A stretch of DNA of 64,000 bases from an uncultured Clostridia bacterium (GCA_948664205.1 CAPNDH010000003.1:1-64000), one strand, 5' to 3'. Positions 17,923-27,282 are shown, counted from the stretch's first letter. Notes: generated by a model not told the origin, from the letters alone. Made by a program: numbers and translations.

Positions 17923-18690
17923 TTATTCTTTATCATTATAATATATTCCATCTTTTGGTATATAAATGTAATATTCATATCCCTTAACAAATTCGGATTC
18001 TGTTTTAAAGTAAACCTTCTTCAATTTTTGTACTACTTCAAAAACATCAATATGTGGGTTCTCTTCATAAATATCATCTTCAAATTTTTCAACATAATTA
18101 TTATGTCCATCTATAACTTTAGTTGTTGTTCCGCCAGTATCTGTTACAATATCATAATAATATGCTAATGATGGCTCAGAACAAATATAATATCTTCCAC
18201 CTGATATATTTGTATAAGGCACTTCTTTCATTTCTACTATGCTTATTGTATTTACTTTTCTAGTATATGTTCCATTATACTCAGATGCATTAATCTGAAA
18301 CAAAAAGAAACAAAGCATATATAACATATAAAGCAACATTCCTATGCTTGCCATAACCACATTAAATTTTCTAAACTTTTCTGTGCTTATAGCTAATGCA
18401 AGAAATATCATAGTTATAATAAACAATATCCCTAAAATCATAATAGGTACATCCTTATTTATTATTCCACAAATAATAAGAGCAATATTACATATGGTAA
18501 ATATTATTACCGCAATTATACAGACTGTCTCCATTATATCAGTTATTTTATTTATTGTGTCTCTGTATTTTTTGGATCCTATGACGTTTCTTTTACATCT
18601 TTCATTCTCATTATCAAAAATTGACGTTATAACCAAAATAATTACTAAAGCTATTATTGATCTTATAAAGATTTTTAATATCATACCCAT
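17923..18690 (-). CDS. Multi-pass membrane protein, unknown function
   Basis: 255 residues. About four hydrophobic segments in the first 130 residues (around 5-22, 52-72, 75-97 and 105-125), then a polar C-terminal domain of about 125 residues with many Tyr. No family recognised. AAGGAGG precedes the ATG. A TTGACA-17-TAAAAT promoter with the TTATGTAA spacer motif lies upstream, so it is a single-gene unit. Confidence 0.65.
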   Translation of the reverse strand: MGMILKIFIRSIIALVIILVITSIFDNENERCKRNVIGSKKYRDTINKITDIMETVCIIAVIIFTICNIALIICGIINKDVPIMILGILFIITMIFLALAISTEKFRKFNVVMASIGMLLYMLYMLCFFLFQINASEYNGTYTRKVNTISIVEMKEVPYTNISGGRYYICSEPSLAYYYDIVTDTGGTTTKVIDGHNNYVEKFEDDIYEENPHIDVFEVVQKLKKVYFKTESEFVKGYEYYIYIPKDGIYYNDKE

Positions 18691-18757
18691 ATAATTTCCT
18701 CCTTAATAAATTATTATTTACGAGTTACTACATACTTTCCTTTTTAAAATTATTTGT

Positions 18758-18786
18758 ATTTTATAATATTTTACATAAGATGTCAA
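18758..18786 (-). promoter_or_regulatory. Promoter with TTATGTAA spacer motif
   Basis: Minus strand TTGACA (18781-18786), 17-bp spacer, TAAAAT (18758-18763); TTATGTAA at 18771-18778. About 70 bp upstream of the 18690 start. Confidence 0.75.
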
Positions 18787-18840
18787 TGTTTTTTTATAAA
18801 TTCACACCTTTGAAATCCTTTTACATTATAAAAACATAAA

Positions 18841-18893
18841 TGACGCAAAAGGGACAGATGACGCATAGGGAAACGTCCCAACGCGTCATCTGT
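18841..18893. repeat. REP-like palindromic repeat (copy 2), directly after the kinase stop
   Basis: TGACGCAAAAGGGACAGATG followed by CGCATAGGGAAACGTCCC and ACGCGTCATCTGT. Pairing of ACAGATGACGC with GCGTCATCTGT (11 bp) and GGGA with TCCC gives a strong hairpin. It abuts the stop codon of the histidine kinase. Confidence 0.8.
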
Positions 18894-20912
18894 TTAGTTT
18901 AATATAAATTCTATTACTACTTTAAATAAGTCTCCATCTAAGTGTATATTAAAGTTTCCACCTTGCAGTTTTGTTAAACTTTCGGCTATTGATAAACCTA
19001 GCCCGCTTCCTTCTGTATTTCTTGAGGTATCTCCTCTTACAAACCTTTGCATTAATTCTTCTGTTGATATGTTTAATTTTGCTTTTGATATATTTTTTAA
19101 GTGTATTTCTACTTTGTTTTCTTTTTTTATTATATCTACATATACTCTTGAACCTTCTAGTGCATATTTTACTATGTTTGTATACATATTTTCTATTACT
19201 CTATAAAGGTACCTACTATCTGCTTTTATATTTACCTTTTCTTTAGGCATTTGAAGAATTAGTTCTAAGTTTTTCTCATTAAATTTATCCTCAAATTCTC
19301 CTGATATTTGTTTTATTAATTCTTTTAAATTTATACTTTCTATATTTAGTTTTATATTACCAGAAGTTGCTTTTGATGCTTCTACTAGGTCTTCAGTTAA
19401 CCTTTTTAGCCTCTGTGATTTGTTATCTAATATTTCTAAATATTCTTTTGCTTTTTCATTAGGCATATCTTCTTTTTTTAGTAAATCTACATAGTTTATT
19501 ATTGAAGTAAGTGGTGTTTTAATATCATGTGATACATTTGTTATAAGCTGTGTTTTCATTCTTTCACTTTTTAAACTTTCTTCTACTGCTTTTGTAAGTC
19601 CTGTTGATAAACTATTTATATATTCTGCCATTTCTTTTAAATTTTTTTCTAAATTTGTAGTATCTATCTTTACATCTTCTTTTCCTTCATATATGCATTT
19701 TAATTGTTCTTTTACATTATTTAGTTGTTTTGTGTATTTTAATATTGTATATAGAGCTAATCCCCAAAACAATAATAATAAAATTACACCAAACCCTGTT
19801 GAAGCTGATATTATAATTAAGAATATAGATATCAATACAAAACACATATAATATATTATTAATTTACTAGTAATTTCCTTATTCCATAATATTAAGTTAG
19901 ATACTTCTTTTATTTTTTCTTTTATCCATTTACACATTTTATACATTAAAGTTGTTTTTATAAAGTTTCTTGCTTTTATTCTTTTTATTGTTGTTATTCC
20001 TATAACAGCACATGATATATAACATATTAAATATGCAATAAGACCTATAACTATTGTATACATATTTGCATTTAATAAGCATTCTTTTGCTATTAAAGAG
20101 AACGTTACAATTACTATAAAGCCTACTGCAAATATTATTTCATAAGAAAATTTGTCAAAATTGCTTAAGTATATACCTTCTTTATTATTTTTATGCCCTA
20201 TTGACCATATTAAGTATACCCCTATTATAAATAAAATTAATATTGAATATGACATTACATATACTGGCATACTTCCTACATTTGATACAAAATTGTAAAT
20301 TGATACATTTACTTTATACTCTAATGTTGAAGATTGCTCTTTACTAAAGCTTGTATATATAGAGAATTTATTATTCTTTATTTCTTTTAAATTTTCTAGT
20401 CCATAATTGTATGCGAACCCCGTATCATCTAATTGCTCTAAATTTGTGTTTATACTTGTTGTTTCTTTATACCAGTGATATTCGCTATTTTTTATTTCTT
20501 CTATTTTTTCATTATAATTTTCTACTTTTATATTTGTAAATATTGTGCCATTTTCATCTATTATAATGTAATTAAAACCATTATAATAACCTCTATATGT
20601 TTGAGAATAATATATTTTAGTTGGCATTTCTTGTACTAGTGTATAATTGTCTACAAAAGAATTGTAATATTCTCCTTGTTCTCTAATGCCCTCATTTATA
20701 CTTGCACATATTCTAAAAATTCTTTGTAAATTTGGGTAATATTCATTATATATAAAGCTATCTGTTTTGAAGTAATCTCCTCTTGATAGGTCTTCTTTAT
20801 TATAAGAATTATATTCTATATATATTGCGCCTAATATTATTGCTAATACTAAGAATGGAATTATTATATATGATATTATCTTTAGTGTATCTGAGTTTTT
20901 TATTTTTTCCAT
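18894..20912 (-). CDS. Membrane sensor histidine kinase
   Basis: 672 residues. N-terminal membrane helix (about 12-32), extracytoplasmic sensor region to about 215, then several more membrane helices (about 218-385), unusual for a simple two-helix sensor. Catalytic part: dimerisation helix with the phospho-acceptor His in ITNVSHDIKTPLTSI, N box around IENMYTNIVKYA, and ATP-lid EGSGLGLSIAESL. Autophosphorylates and passes phosphate to the response regulator encoded about 120 bp upstream (21032-21736). The canonical DxGxG box is degenerate (HLKNISKAKL region), which also occurs in functional kinases of this type. Signal unknown. Confidence 0.92.
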   Translation of the reverse strand: MEKIKNSDTLKIISYIIIPFLVLAIILGAIYIEYNSYNKEDLSRGDYFKTDSFIYNEYYPNLQRIFRICASINEGIREQGEYYNSFVDNYTLVQEMPTKIYYSQTYRGYYNGFNYIIIDENGTIFTNIKVENYNEKIEEIKNSEYHWYKETTSINTNLEQLDDTGFAYNYGLENLKEIKNNKFSIYTSFSKEQSSTLEYKVNVSIYNFVSNVGSMPVYVMSYSILILFIIGVYLIWSIGHKNNKEGIYLSNFDKFSYEIIFAVGFIVIVTFSLIAKECLLNANMYTIVIGLIAYLICYISCAVIGITTIKRIKARNFIKTTLMYKMCKWIKEKIKEVSNLILWNKEITSKLIIYYMCFVLISIFLIIISASTGFGVILLLLFWGLALYTILKYTKQLNNVKEQLKCIYEGKEDVKIDTTNLEKNLKEMAEYINSLSTGLTKAVEESLKSERMKTQLITNVSHDIKTPLTSIINYVDLLKKEDMPNEKAKEYLEILDNKSQRLKRLTEDLVEASKATSGNIKLNIESINLKELIKQISGEFEDKFNEKNLELILQMPKEKVNIKADSRYLYRVIENMYTNIVKYALEGSRVYVDIIKKENKVEIHLKNISKAKLNISTEELMQRFVRGDTSRNTEGSGLGLSIAESLTKLQGGNFNIHLDGDLFKVVIEFILN

Positions 20913-20938
20913 TTTTCCTCCTTAATGCGAAGCATGTA

Positions 20939-21023
20939 CTATTCATTATTCATTATTCATTGTTCATTTAAGTATTTTTATTTTAATGAAGAATGAATAG
21001 TGAATAATGAATGATGAATAATG
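20939..21023. repeat. Heptamer-armed hairpin between kinase and regulator genes
   Basis: ATTCATT/TATTCATT units on one arm (20941-20969) and AATGAAT/GAATAAT units on the other (20984-21023), with an AT-rich loop. Same unit as at 7795-7909. Confidence 0.8.
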
Positions 21024-21031
21024 TTTTATTT

Positions 21032-21736
21032 TTAGTCTATTTTTTCTATTTTATAGCCAATACCCCAAATTACTTTTAAATATTTAGGTTCTTTTGGGTT
21101 TATTTCTATCTTTTCTCTTATATGCCTTATATGTACTGCTATTATATTATCTGCTCCATATGCTTCATCTTCCCATACATTTTCATATATTTGCTCTATT
21201 GAGTATACTTTTCCTTTATTTTTTGTTAAAAATTTTAATATGTTATACTCTGTTGGTGTAAGCTTTATTTCTTTGCCTTCAACTGTTACTTGTTTTATAT
21301 CGTCTTTTATAATTAATTCGCCAGTTTTAAATATATTGGTGTTTTCATCTTCTTTATCTGCTATAGTTCCAAGTCTTGTGTATCTTCTTATTTGTGAATT
21401 TACCCTTGCTATTAATTCTATTGGGTTAAATGGTTTTGTAACATAATCATCTGCTCCATTATTTAAACCTGCAACTTTGTCATAGTCTTCAGATTTTGCA
21501 GAAAGCATAAGTATTGGTATACTTTGTGTTTTTCTAACTTCATTTGCTACTTCCATGCCATCCATTTCTGGCATCATTATATCTAGTATAATTAAATGTA
21601 TTTCATTGTTTGCAATTAATTTTAAGGCTTCTTTTCCATTATAAGCTTTTAAAATATTATAACCTTCTTTACTTAAATAAATTGCAATTGCATTAACTAT
21701 TTCTTTATCGTCATCACATACTAAAATATTATACAT
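21032..21736 (-). CDS. OmpR/PhoB-family response regulator
   Basis: About 234 residues. Receiver domain with acidic pocket (LVCDDDKE), phospho-acceptor Asp in LIILDIMMPEMDG, conserved Thr/Ser (MLSAKS) and Lys (YVTKPF); then a winged-helix DNA-binding domain (KLTPTEYNILKFLTKNKGKVYSIEQI, DNIIAVHIRHIREKIE, KVIWGIGYKIE). ATG 21736 is chosen for the AAAGGGAGAT ribosome binding site; the longer ORF start lacks one. Cognate kinase downstream. Closest general type is VanR/PhoP-like; the target is unknown. Confidence 0.94.
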   Translation of the reverse strand: MYNILVCDDDKEIVNAIAIYLSKEGYNILKAYNGKEALKLIANNEIHLIILDIMMPEMDGMEVANEVRKTQSIPILMLSAKSEDYDKVAGLNNGADDYVTKPFNPIELIARVNSQIRRYTRLGTIADKEDENTNIFKTGELIIKDDIKQVTVEGKEIKLTPTEYNILKFLTKNKGKVYSIEQIYENVWEDEAYGADNIIAVHIRHIREKIEINPKEPKYLKVIWGIGYKIEKID

Positions 21737-21867
21737 TTTATTTTCATCTCCCTTTTCCTTATATAAGTATAGCACATATTTATTAATAAAAAATAGATAG
21801 ATTATTAATTTTTTATTAATTTACCATAATATTACCCAAAAGGTCAGGTTGTTTTGGTACATTGTAG

Positions 21868-21972
21868 TGTAGGGGCAGCTAGTAGCTGTCCGCTCTTCGA
21901 AGAAATTACCCTAAATTAAATGTTAATTTAAGCAATTTCGTTGGAGACGGACAGCTACTAGCTGCCCCTACA
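21868..21972. repeat. Family B inverted-repeat element (complete)
   Basis: Perfect 25-bp terminal inverted repeats (21868-21892 and 21948-21972) beginning TGTAGGGGCAGCTAGTAGCT, around a core with TCTTCGAAGAAATTACCC and AAGCAATTTCGTTGGAG. No ORF. A second full copy is at 48683-48789. Looks like a MITE-type or palindromic non-autonomous element. Confidence 0.85.
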
Positions 21973-22006
21973 TTTCTTTTGTAATTTACTATATAATTTA
22001 AAAATA

Positions 22007-23128
22007 TTATTTCTTATTCTTCCACTCTATAAAATCTTCTATTATTAACATTAATACTGCTACTACTGGTACTGCTAAAAACATTCCTAGCACTCCAAAG
22101 TATGCTCCACCTACTGTTACTGCAAATATTACTAATAATGGACTTATTTTTAGTGAATCTCCTACTATTTTTGGATTTATTATATTTGCATCTATTTGTT
22201 GAAGTATTGTTACTACTATTAACATCCATATTGCTTGGCTAAGTCCTCCTGTAAAGAAGGTTATAATTACTGCTATTATTACTGCTATTATTGCTCCAAA
22301 GTATGGTATTATATTTGCTAGACCTATCATAAATCCTAATAATACTGCATATTTTACTCCTAATATCGACATTCCTATTGATGTTAATATTCCTACTATT
22401 ATTGCATCTAATATTTGACTTGCTAAGAATTTAAAGAATATTTGATTTGTTCTATTAAAATATTTATCTATATTTTCATAAGTTTTTTTCTTGAATATTG
22501 CTCCTAGTAGTTTTCTAAAGAAGTTTATTATTCCTTTTCTACTATTTAACATATATACTGACACTACTATTGATACAAATATATCAAATATTCCACCTAG
22601 CATTCCTACTATACCTTGTACATAGCCTGTTAGTGCCTCTGTATTAATTATTTTTGTTAAATCTATATTTTGTATTTCTTTTATTACTTTTTGTGCTATT
22701 TCTGATTTAAATATTGAATCTTCTGGAAGTGTATTTATCTTTTCTACTGCTATATTATAGTAAGTTCCAAAGTTATTTGCTAAATCTACTACACTTTGTA
22801 TTACTGGTGGTAAAATTACATTTATTAATATAATTATTAAAATTAGTGCTATTAAATATACTGTTAATACACTTAATGCCCTTGCTTTTTTGTTTATAAA
22901 TTTAGGTTTTCTTACTTTTTTATATAGCCCTTCTATTTTTTGACATGGTACGTATAAAATATATGCTATTAATATTCCTACTAAAAATGGAGATATTACT
23001 CCTAAAAATCCTTTTATTCCTGTAGCTATTGCTTCAAATTTATCTAGCACTTTATATACTGCTACTACTGCTATTGCTAGTGAAAACCAGAATAGCCATT
23101 TTGTCCAATTTCTGTTTTTGCTTTCCAT
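22007..23128 (-). CDS. AI-2E family transporter (PerM/YdbI-like)
   Basis: 373 residues, about eight membrane helices grouped as in the AI-2E exporter / PerM family: an N-terminal pair, a soluble middle region (about 110-200), and a C-terminal block with MLGVKYAVLLGFMIGLANIIPYFGA-like NIIPYFG and GDSLKISPLLVIFAV motifs. Members export small molecules or act as Na+/H+ antiporters; the substrate here cannot be told. GGAGAGAAAAAA precedes the ATG. Confidence 0.9.
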   Translation of the reverse strand: MESKNRNWTKWLFWFSLAIAVVAVYKVLDKFEAIATGIKGFLGVISPFLVGILIAYILYVPCQKIEGLYKKVRKPKFINKKARALSVLTVYLIALILIIILINVILPPVIQSVVDLANNFGTYYNIAVEKINTLPEDSIFKSEIAQKVIKEIQNIDLTKIINTEALTGYVQGIVGMLGGIFDIFVSIVVSVYMLNSRKGIINFFRKLLGAIFKKKTYENIDKYFNRTNQIFFKFLASQILDAIIVGILTSIGMSILGVKYAVLLGFMIGLANIIPYFGAIIAVIIAVIITFFTGGLSQAIWMLIVVTILQQIDANIINPKIVGDSLKISPLLVIFAVTVGGAYFGVLGMFLAVPVVAVLMLIIEDFIEWKNKK

Positions 23129-23176
23129 TTTTTTCTCTCCTTACTTTTTCAGATTTTTGGGTGCGTCCTAAAAATC

Positions 23177-23932
23177 TCATATTTCTATTTGCAGTTCTAC
23201 TGGGCAGTGGTCGCTTCCTAGTATTTCTGGGTGAATTGCACTTTCTTTTATTTTGTTTTTTATACTATTTGATACTATAAAGTAGTCTATTCTCCAGCCT
23301 ACATTTTTTTCTCTTGCTCTTCCCATATATGACCACCATGAATAGCAGTTTTCCTTTTCTGGGTATAAATATCTGAAAGAGTCTGTAAAGCCTGCATCTA
23401 GTAAGTTTGTCATTTTATTTCTTTCTTCATCTGTAAAACCTGCATTTTTTCTATTAGTTTTTGGATTTTTCAAATCTATTTCTTTATGTGCTACATTTAG
23501 ATCTCCACAATATATTACTGGCTTTTTTTCATCTAACTTTTTTAAATATTTTCTTATTTCGTCTTCCCAAACCATTCTGTAGTCTAAACGTTCTAGCTCT
23601 CTTTTTGAATTTGGTGTATAACAATCTACAAAATAAAATTTTTCAAATTCTAGTGTTATTATTCTACCTTCTTTGTCATGTTCCTCTATTCCTATTCCAT
23701 AACTTACGTTTATTGGCTTTTTCTTTGTAAATATTGCTGTTCCTGAATATCCTTTTTTCTCTGCACTATTCCAATATTGATAATATCCTTCTAATATAAG
23801 TTCTAGTTGCCCTTCTTGCATTTTTGTTTCTTGAATTGCAAATATATCTGCATTTATTTCATTAAAGAATTCCATAAATCCTTTATTTACGACTGCTCTT
23901 AAACCGTTAACATTCCATGATATACATTTCAT
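23177..23932 (-). CDS. xth: Exodeoxyribonuclease III
   Basis: AP endonuclease and 3'-5' exonuclease in base-excision repair. 251 residues, usual length. Motifs: N-terminal SWNVNGLRA, metal-binding AIQETKMQEGQL, YTPNSKRELERLDYR, catalytic YCGDLNVAHKEIDLKNPKTN, and C-terminal WRIDYFIVSNS with GSDHCPVELQI (catalytic Asp-His). AGGAGAAAAAG before the ATG. Immediately downstream of the 22007 gene start region but separately positioned on the same strand. Confidence 0.96.
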   Translation of the reverse strand: MKCISWNVNGLRAVVNKGFMEFFNEINADIFAIQETKMQEGQLELILEGYYQYWNSAEKKGYSGTAIFTKKKPINVSYGIGIEEHDKEGRIITLEFEKFYFVDCYTPNSKRELERLDYRMVWEDEIRKYLKKLDEKKPVIYCGDLNVAHKEIDLKNPKTNRKNAGFTDEERNKMTNLLDAGFTDSFRYLYPEKENCYSWWSYMGRAREKNVGWRIDYFIVSNSIKNKIKESAIHPEILGSDHCPVELQIEI

Positions 23933-24016
23933 ATACTTTTTCTCCTTTTTGAATATTGCTATTATAGCATAATTTATTTATTTTGTATAGTGTGGGTTTT
24001 ATAATTTGTAATATGC

Positions 24017-24060
24017 AAGAAAGTGGCTTCGCCACCCTACGTGTTAAATTGTTCGCTCCC
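24017..24060. repeat. Family B-like repeat fragment
   Basis: GGTGGCGAAGCCAC-type small palindrome followed by CCCTACG, resembling half of the family B elements. Confidence 0.45.
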
Positions 24061-24079
24061 AGTAAGTAATATAAAAAAC

Positions 24080-24114
24080 AAAAGCCTAGTAACATTTCTG
24101 TACTAGACTTTTTT
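24080..24114 (-). terminator. Terminator of the lethal-factor-like gene
   Basis: AAAGcCTAGTA pairs with TACTAGaCTTT (one mismatch); long T- and A-tracts flank the stem. Confidence 0.75.
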
Positions 24115-24143
24115 TGTAAAACTTATTTAAGTTATTTTTTGTA

Positions 24144-24950
24144 CTAATTGTGATATATAATATCTTTAACATATTGATATGTTTCTAATTCTTCATATCC
24201 TTCTTCTTCAAGTATTATACATTCAAAGGTTTCTGCAAAAAGTTCTAAATTTGAGTTTATCTGCGTATTTCTATTTAGACTATTTTTTTCCTTTTCGTAT
24301 ATACTTCTATATTCTTCTGTACAACTTGCCCAAGCATTTTTTATATCGTAATAGTGCCCAATTTCGTGAATTATTGTATTGTCCCTTAGCGCCATGCTAT
24401 GATACGTTATATATATAGTTTTATCTTTTATTTCTGTATATCCTTTTAAAAATTGTCCTTCATCTTTAGAAGATAGCATAGATTCATGTTTCCCTAATTT
24501 GCTATATATCTCTTCTTCACTACCTATATATATTTTCCAACCTTGATTATTAAAGTCATTTAATATGTCACTTGGTATATAGTTTAATTGCATAATTACT
24601 GCATTAACGAAGTTTTTATCATATTCTGCAGAATTTACAATTAGCTCCTTAGGGTTTACTTGAGTAATTTCGTCAGTTGTTTGCTTTACTACTTTTTCCC
24701 GTTCTTCCTTTTTTTGTGTAGCTTGGTTATTTAATTTACGTTGTACTTCTTGCTTCTTTACATTTTTACTATCACTTTGTACTAAACTACTTTCTACGTT
24801 ATATTTTTTATTATATTGTGATTTAGAAATTTCATATTTATTTTCATATTCTTTAAAAATCAACATCACAATTAAAATAATTAATATTAACATAGAAAAC
24901 ATTAGAAAGTTAAATAAAAAGTCCTTTTTCCTCATGTATGTTTTCCTCAC
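24144..24950 (-). CDS. Membrane-anchored lethal-factor-like metallopeptidase
   Basis: 268 residues: a membrane helix near the N-terminus (about 10-30), a charged low-complexity linker (35-95), and a C-terminal peptidase domain (about 105-268). The domain carries IIHEIGHYYD (zinc-binding HExxH) and, about 35 residues on, LELFAETFECII, where the Glu can be the third ligand. This order matches the anthrax-lethal-factor-type (ATLF-like) domain common in Bacillota. Likely acts outside the cell, held to the membrane. One in-frame CGG (24699-24701) in the linker is read as sense. AGTGAGGAAAACATAC before the ATG is a weak ribosome binding site. Confidence 0.8.
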   Translation of the reverse strand: MRKTYMRKKDFLFNFLMFSMLILIILIVMLIFKEYENKYEISKSQYNKKYNVESSLVQSDSKNVKKQEVQRKLNNQATQKKEEREKVVKQTTDEITQVNPKELIVNSAEYDKNFVNAVIMQLNYIPSDILNDFNNQGWKIYIGSEEEIYSKLGKHESMLSSKDEGQFLKGYTEIKDKTIYITYHSMALRDNTIIHEIGHYYDIKNAWASCTEEYRSIYEKEKNSLNRNTQINSNLELFAETFECIILEEEGYEELETYQYVKDIIYHN

Positions 24951-25036
24951 TTTCTATTATAAAATTTAACATAATGCTATTATAACATCTCACTGACTTG
25001 TTGTAAATATTTTTTTGCATAATTGTGGTGTAAAAT

Positions 25037-25065
25037 TTGCTTTTTTATGTCAAATATGTTATAAT
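25037..25065 (+). promoter_or_regulatory. Promoter of the 25121 lipoprotein
   Basis: TTGCTT (25037-25042), 17 bp, TATAAT (25060-25065). The spacer carries TTATGTCAAA, one base from the TTATGTAA motif. The promoter and leader closely resemble those of the paralogue at 25921. Confidence 0.8.
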
Positions 25066-25120
25066 TTAGGTATATATGGTACATTGAACAGGATAACCAA
25101 AATGAAAAGGAGAGAACATT

Positions 25121-25714
25121 ATGAAGAGAACGTTTTTTTTAGTAGTATCCATTCTTTTAGTATCCACTATGCTTACTGGTTGTGGTAAGAGCGAAAAGGT
25201 TTCAAAAAAGTACGTTCGTAACTTAGAGGAAGATAATGAGCGGCTTATTGCTCAGGTCAAAAGGGAAATCGAAAGGGCAGATGAATACAGTGATGATTTA
25301 GATGAGGCTAAGGAGGAAATTGCAACTCAGCTTGCTACCATTACTCATTTAGAGGCTGAACTTGCTGAAAGAGATTCAACTATATATTATTTAGAATCTC
25401 AGCTTGAAAACTCTTCCTCATCATCTTCGGTGGAAAACCCTAATTACAATGTATACTCCGTGGATCCCGGAGATTCAAACTCATACTTAGCTCAAAAGTT
25501 TTGGTTTGACGGATTTAATTATTCTGCTGATACCACTTGGTATTCAGATATTTCCTGCAAACCGGAGTCTAAGATGAATTGTAGTGTTACCATTATCTCT
25601 CCAATTGTCGATGAAATGAAGCAGAGTAATGGTTACAAAGTTTATGTATGTATGAGTAGTAGCGGACTTGTTTATTCAAGTAACTACCCGTATTTAGTTA
25701 AAATTAACAATTAA
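25121..25714 (+). CDS. Lipoprotein with coiled coil and shared C-terminal domain
   Basis: 197 residues. Lipoprotein signal peptide with lipobox LTGC at about 19-22, a coiled-coil stretch (about 30-95, EEDNERLIAQVKREIERADE), a Ser-rich link, and a C-terminal domain of about 80 residues starting YSVDPGDSNSYLAQKFWFDG. That domain is shared with the next gene. Predicted to be membrane-tethered outside the cell; function unknown. One in-frame CGG codon (25241-25243). Its promoter, leader and terminator are near-duplicates of those of the neighbouring gene, so the whole transcription unit was duplicated. Confidence 0.75.
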   Translation: MKRTFFLVVSILLVSTMLTGCGKSEKVSKKYVRNLEEDNERLIAQVKREIERADEYSDDLDEAKEEIATQLATITHLEAELAERDSTIYYLESQLENSSSSSSVENPNYNVYSVDPGDSNSYLAQKFWFDGFNYSADTTWYSDISCKPESKMNCSVTIISPIVDEMKQSNGYKVYVCMSSSGLVYSSNYPYLVKINN

Positions 25715-25730
25715 CCACATTCCTGTTCAA

Positions 25731-25761
25731 AAGAAGCGCACATTTAAATTGTGCGCTTCTT
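25731..25761 (+). terminator. Terminator of the 25121 lipoprotein
   Basis: Perfect stem AAGAAGCGCACA (25731-25742) with TGTGCGCTTCTT (25750-25761). Preceded by CCTGTTCAA (25722-25730), which is complementary to TTGAACAGG in the leader (25084-25092). Confidence 0.92.
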
Positions 25762-25920
25762 TCATGTAATCTTAAAACTATTTTTAAGTTTTAGGAACAG
25801 CTATTTTCTCGTTTGTATAATAAAGTTACTTTTTTGTGTTATACTTTTAAAATTTTTATATAATTAGTAAATCTAATTATCTGTACTTAATACATTTTAT
25901 CAAATTATTTTAAAAATAGT

Positions 25921-25949
25921 TTGCATTTTTATGTAAAACGTGTTATAAT
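25921..25949 (+). promoter_or_regulatory. Promoter of the 26008 lipoprotein
   Basis: TTGCAT (25921-25926), 17 bp, TATAAT (25944-25949), TTATGTAA at 25929-25936. Confidence 0.85.
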
Positions 25950-26007
25950 CTCGGTATATAAATAGTACATTGAACAGGTAAACCGCAAAGTGAAAGGAGA
26001 AAAAAGT

Positions 26008-27282
26008 ATGAAAATTGCCAAAATTTTTGTAGTAGTCTCATTAATCATTTTAGTAGCTCTTTTAGGTTACAGTTGTGGAGAACGGAAAAGTACTAAACAG
26101 TATCAGGATGAATTAAATGATAGTAATGCAGAAGTTACACGTCTTACTGGAGAACTCTCTAAAGCCAACACGAAATTAGAAGAAAATGATGCACTTATCT
26201 CTCGTTTAGAAGAATTTCAGGATGAGCAGACCAAAATTATTACTAATTTAAATAATACACTTGCAAATAGACATTTTACTATTTCTTCTTTGGAATCTGA
26301 TCTTGATAAGAAAGAGAAAGAGATTTCTGATTTGCGAGCAGAGCTTTCTGAGAAAAGTAATCAAACTTCTTCTCAATCTGATATTTACAAGAAGAATGAG
26401 GAAATAGCAGTATTGCAGTCTCAGATTTCTAAAAAAGATCAAGATATTGCTTCTTTGAAGTCTGATATTTCCAATAAGGATGCAGAAATTACTCGTTTAA
26501 AAGATGAAATTTCTAAAAAAGATAAAAAAATTGATTCCTTAAAGCCTGGATATTATGACAGGGATAGTGAGATTCGTGATTTGAAGGACGAGATTTCTAA
26601 AAAGGATAAGAAAATTGATTCTTTGAAATCTGATATTTCTAATAAAGATAAAAAGATTTCTTCCTTAGAGACTGAACTTTCTGAGAAGAAGAAAAATATT
26701 TCTTACAAGGATCAGGAAATTTCCTCTTTAAGGTCTAGTATTTCTACAAAGGACCAAGAGATTTCTTCTTTAAAGTCTAGCATTTCTGCAAAAGACCAAG
26801 AGATTTCTTCTTTAAAGTCTAGCATTTCTGCAAAAGACCAAGAGATTTCTTCTTTAAAGTCTAACTCTCCTGCGAAGGATCAGGAAATTTCTTCTTTAAA
26901 GTCTGAAATTTCTAAAAAGAATGAGGAGATTACTTCTTTGCAGTCTGAAATTTCTAAAAAAGATGAGGAAATAAATGCTTTAAAGGATGAGCTTAAAAAT
27001 GCTTCTCCTATAATTTATTCGGTTGACCCTGGTGATTCCAACTCATACTTAGGTCAGAAATTTGGCTTTGATGGCTCCAACTATTCTGCAAATATTTCTT
27101 GGTATTCAGATATCTCTTGCAAATCTGAATTTCAAGTAAGTGATGTAATTATTATTTCACCTGTTGTTGATAAAATAGAATATAGTGATGGATATAATTA
27201 CTATACTGTTTATGCATGTATGAGTAATAATGGTTTAGTATATACTAACAACTATCCAAATTTATTAAAAATTGACTATTAA
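26008..27282 (+). CDS. Long coiled-coil lipoprotein, paralogue of 25121
   Basis: About 424 residues from ATG 26008 (AAAGGAGA upstream; a GTG at 25990 has no site). Lipobox-like LGYSC near 19-23, then a very long coiled coil (about 30-345) built of 14-residue units such as SAKDQEISSLKSSI and SKKDKKIDSLKSDI, encoded by partly identical 42-bp repeats. The C-terminal 80 residues (YSVDPGDSNSYLGQKFGFDG...) match the 25121 protein. A rod-like surface spacer carrying a small C-terminal domain is the simplest reading. One in-frame CGG (26083-26085). Repeat number may vary between strains. Confidence 0.75.
   Translation: MKIAKIFVVVSLIILVALLGYSCGERKSTKQYQDELNDSNAEVTRLTGELSKANTKLEENDALISRLEEFQDEQTKIITNLNNTLANRHFTISSLESDLDKKEKEISDLRAELSEKSNQTSSQSDIYKKNEEIAVLQSQISKKDQDIASLKSDISNKDAEITRLKDEISKKDKKIDSLKPGYYDRDSEIRDLKDEISKKDKKIDSLKSDISNKDKKISSLETELSEKKKNISYKDQEISSLRSSISTKDQEISSLKSSISAKDQEISSLKSSISAKDQEISSLKSNSPAKDQEISSLKSEISKKNEEITSLQSEISKKDEEINALKDELKNASPIIYSVDPGDSNSYLGQKFGFDGSNYSANISWYSDISCKSEFQVSDVIIISPVVDKIEYSDGYNYYTVYACMSNNGLVYTNNYPNLLKIDY
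26500..26985. repeat. 42-bp in-frame tandem repeats in the coiled coil
   Basis: Units of 42 bp encoding 14 residues (two heptads); three consecutive units around 26750-26870 are almost identical at DNA level, the outer units more diverged. Confidence 0.75.
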
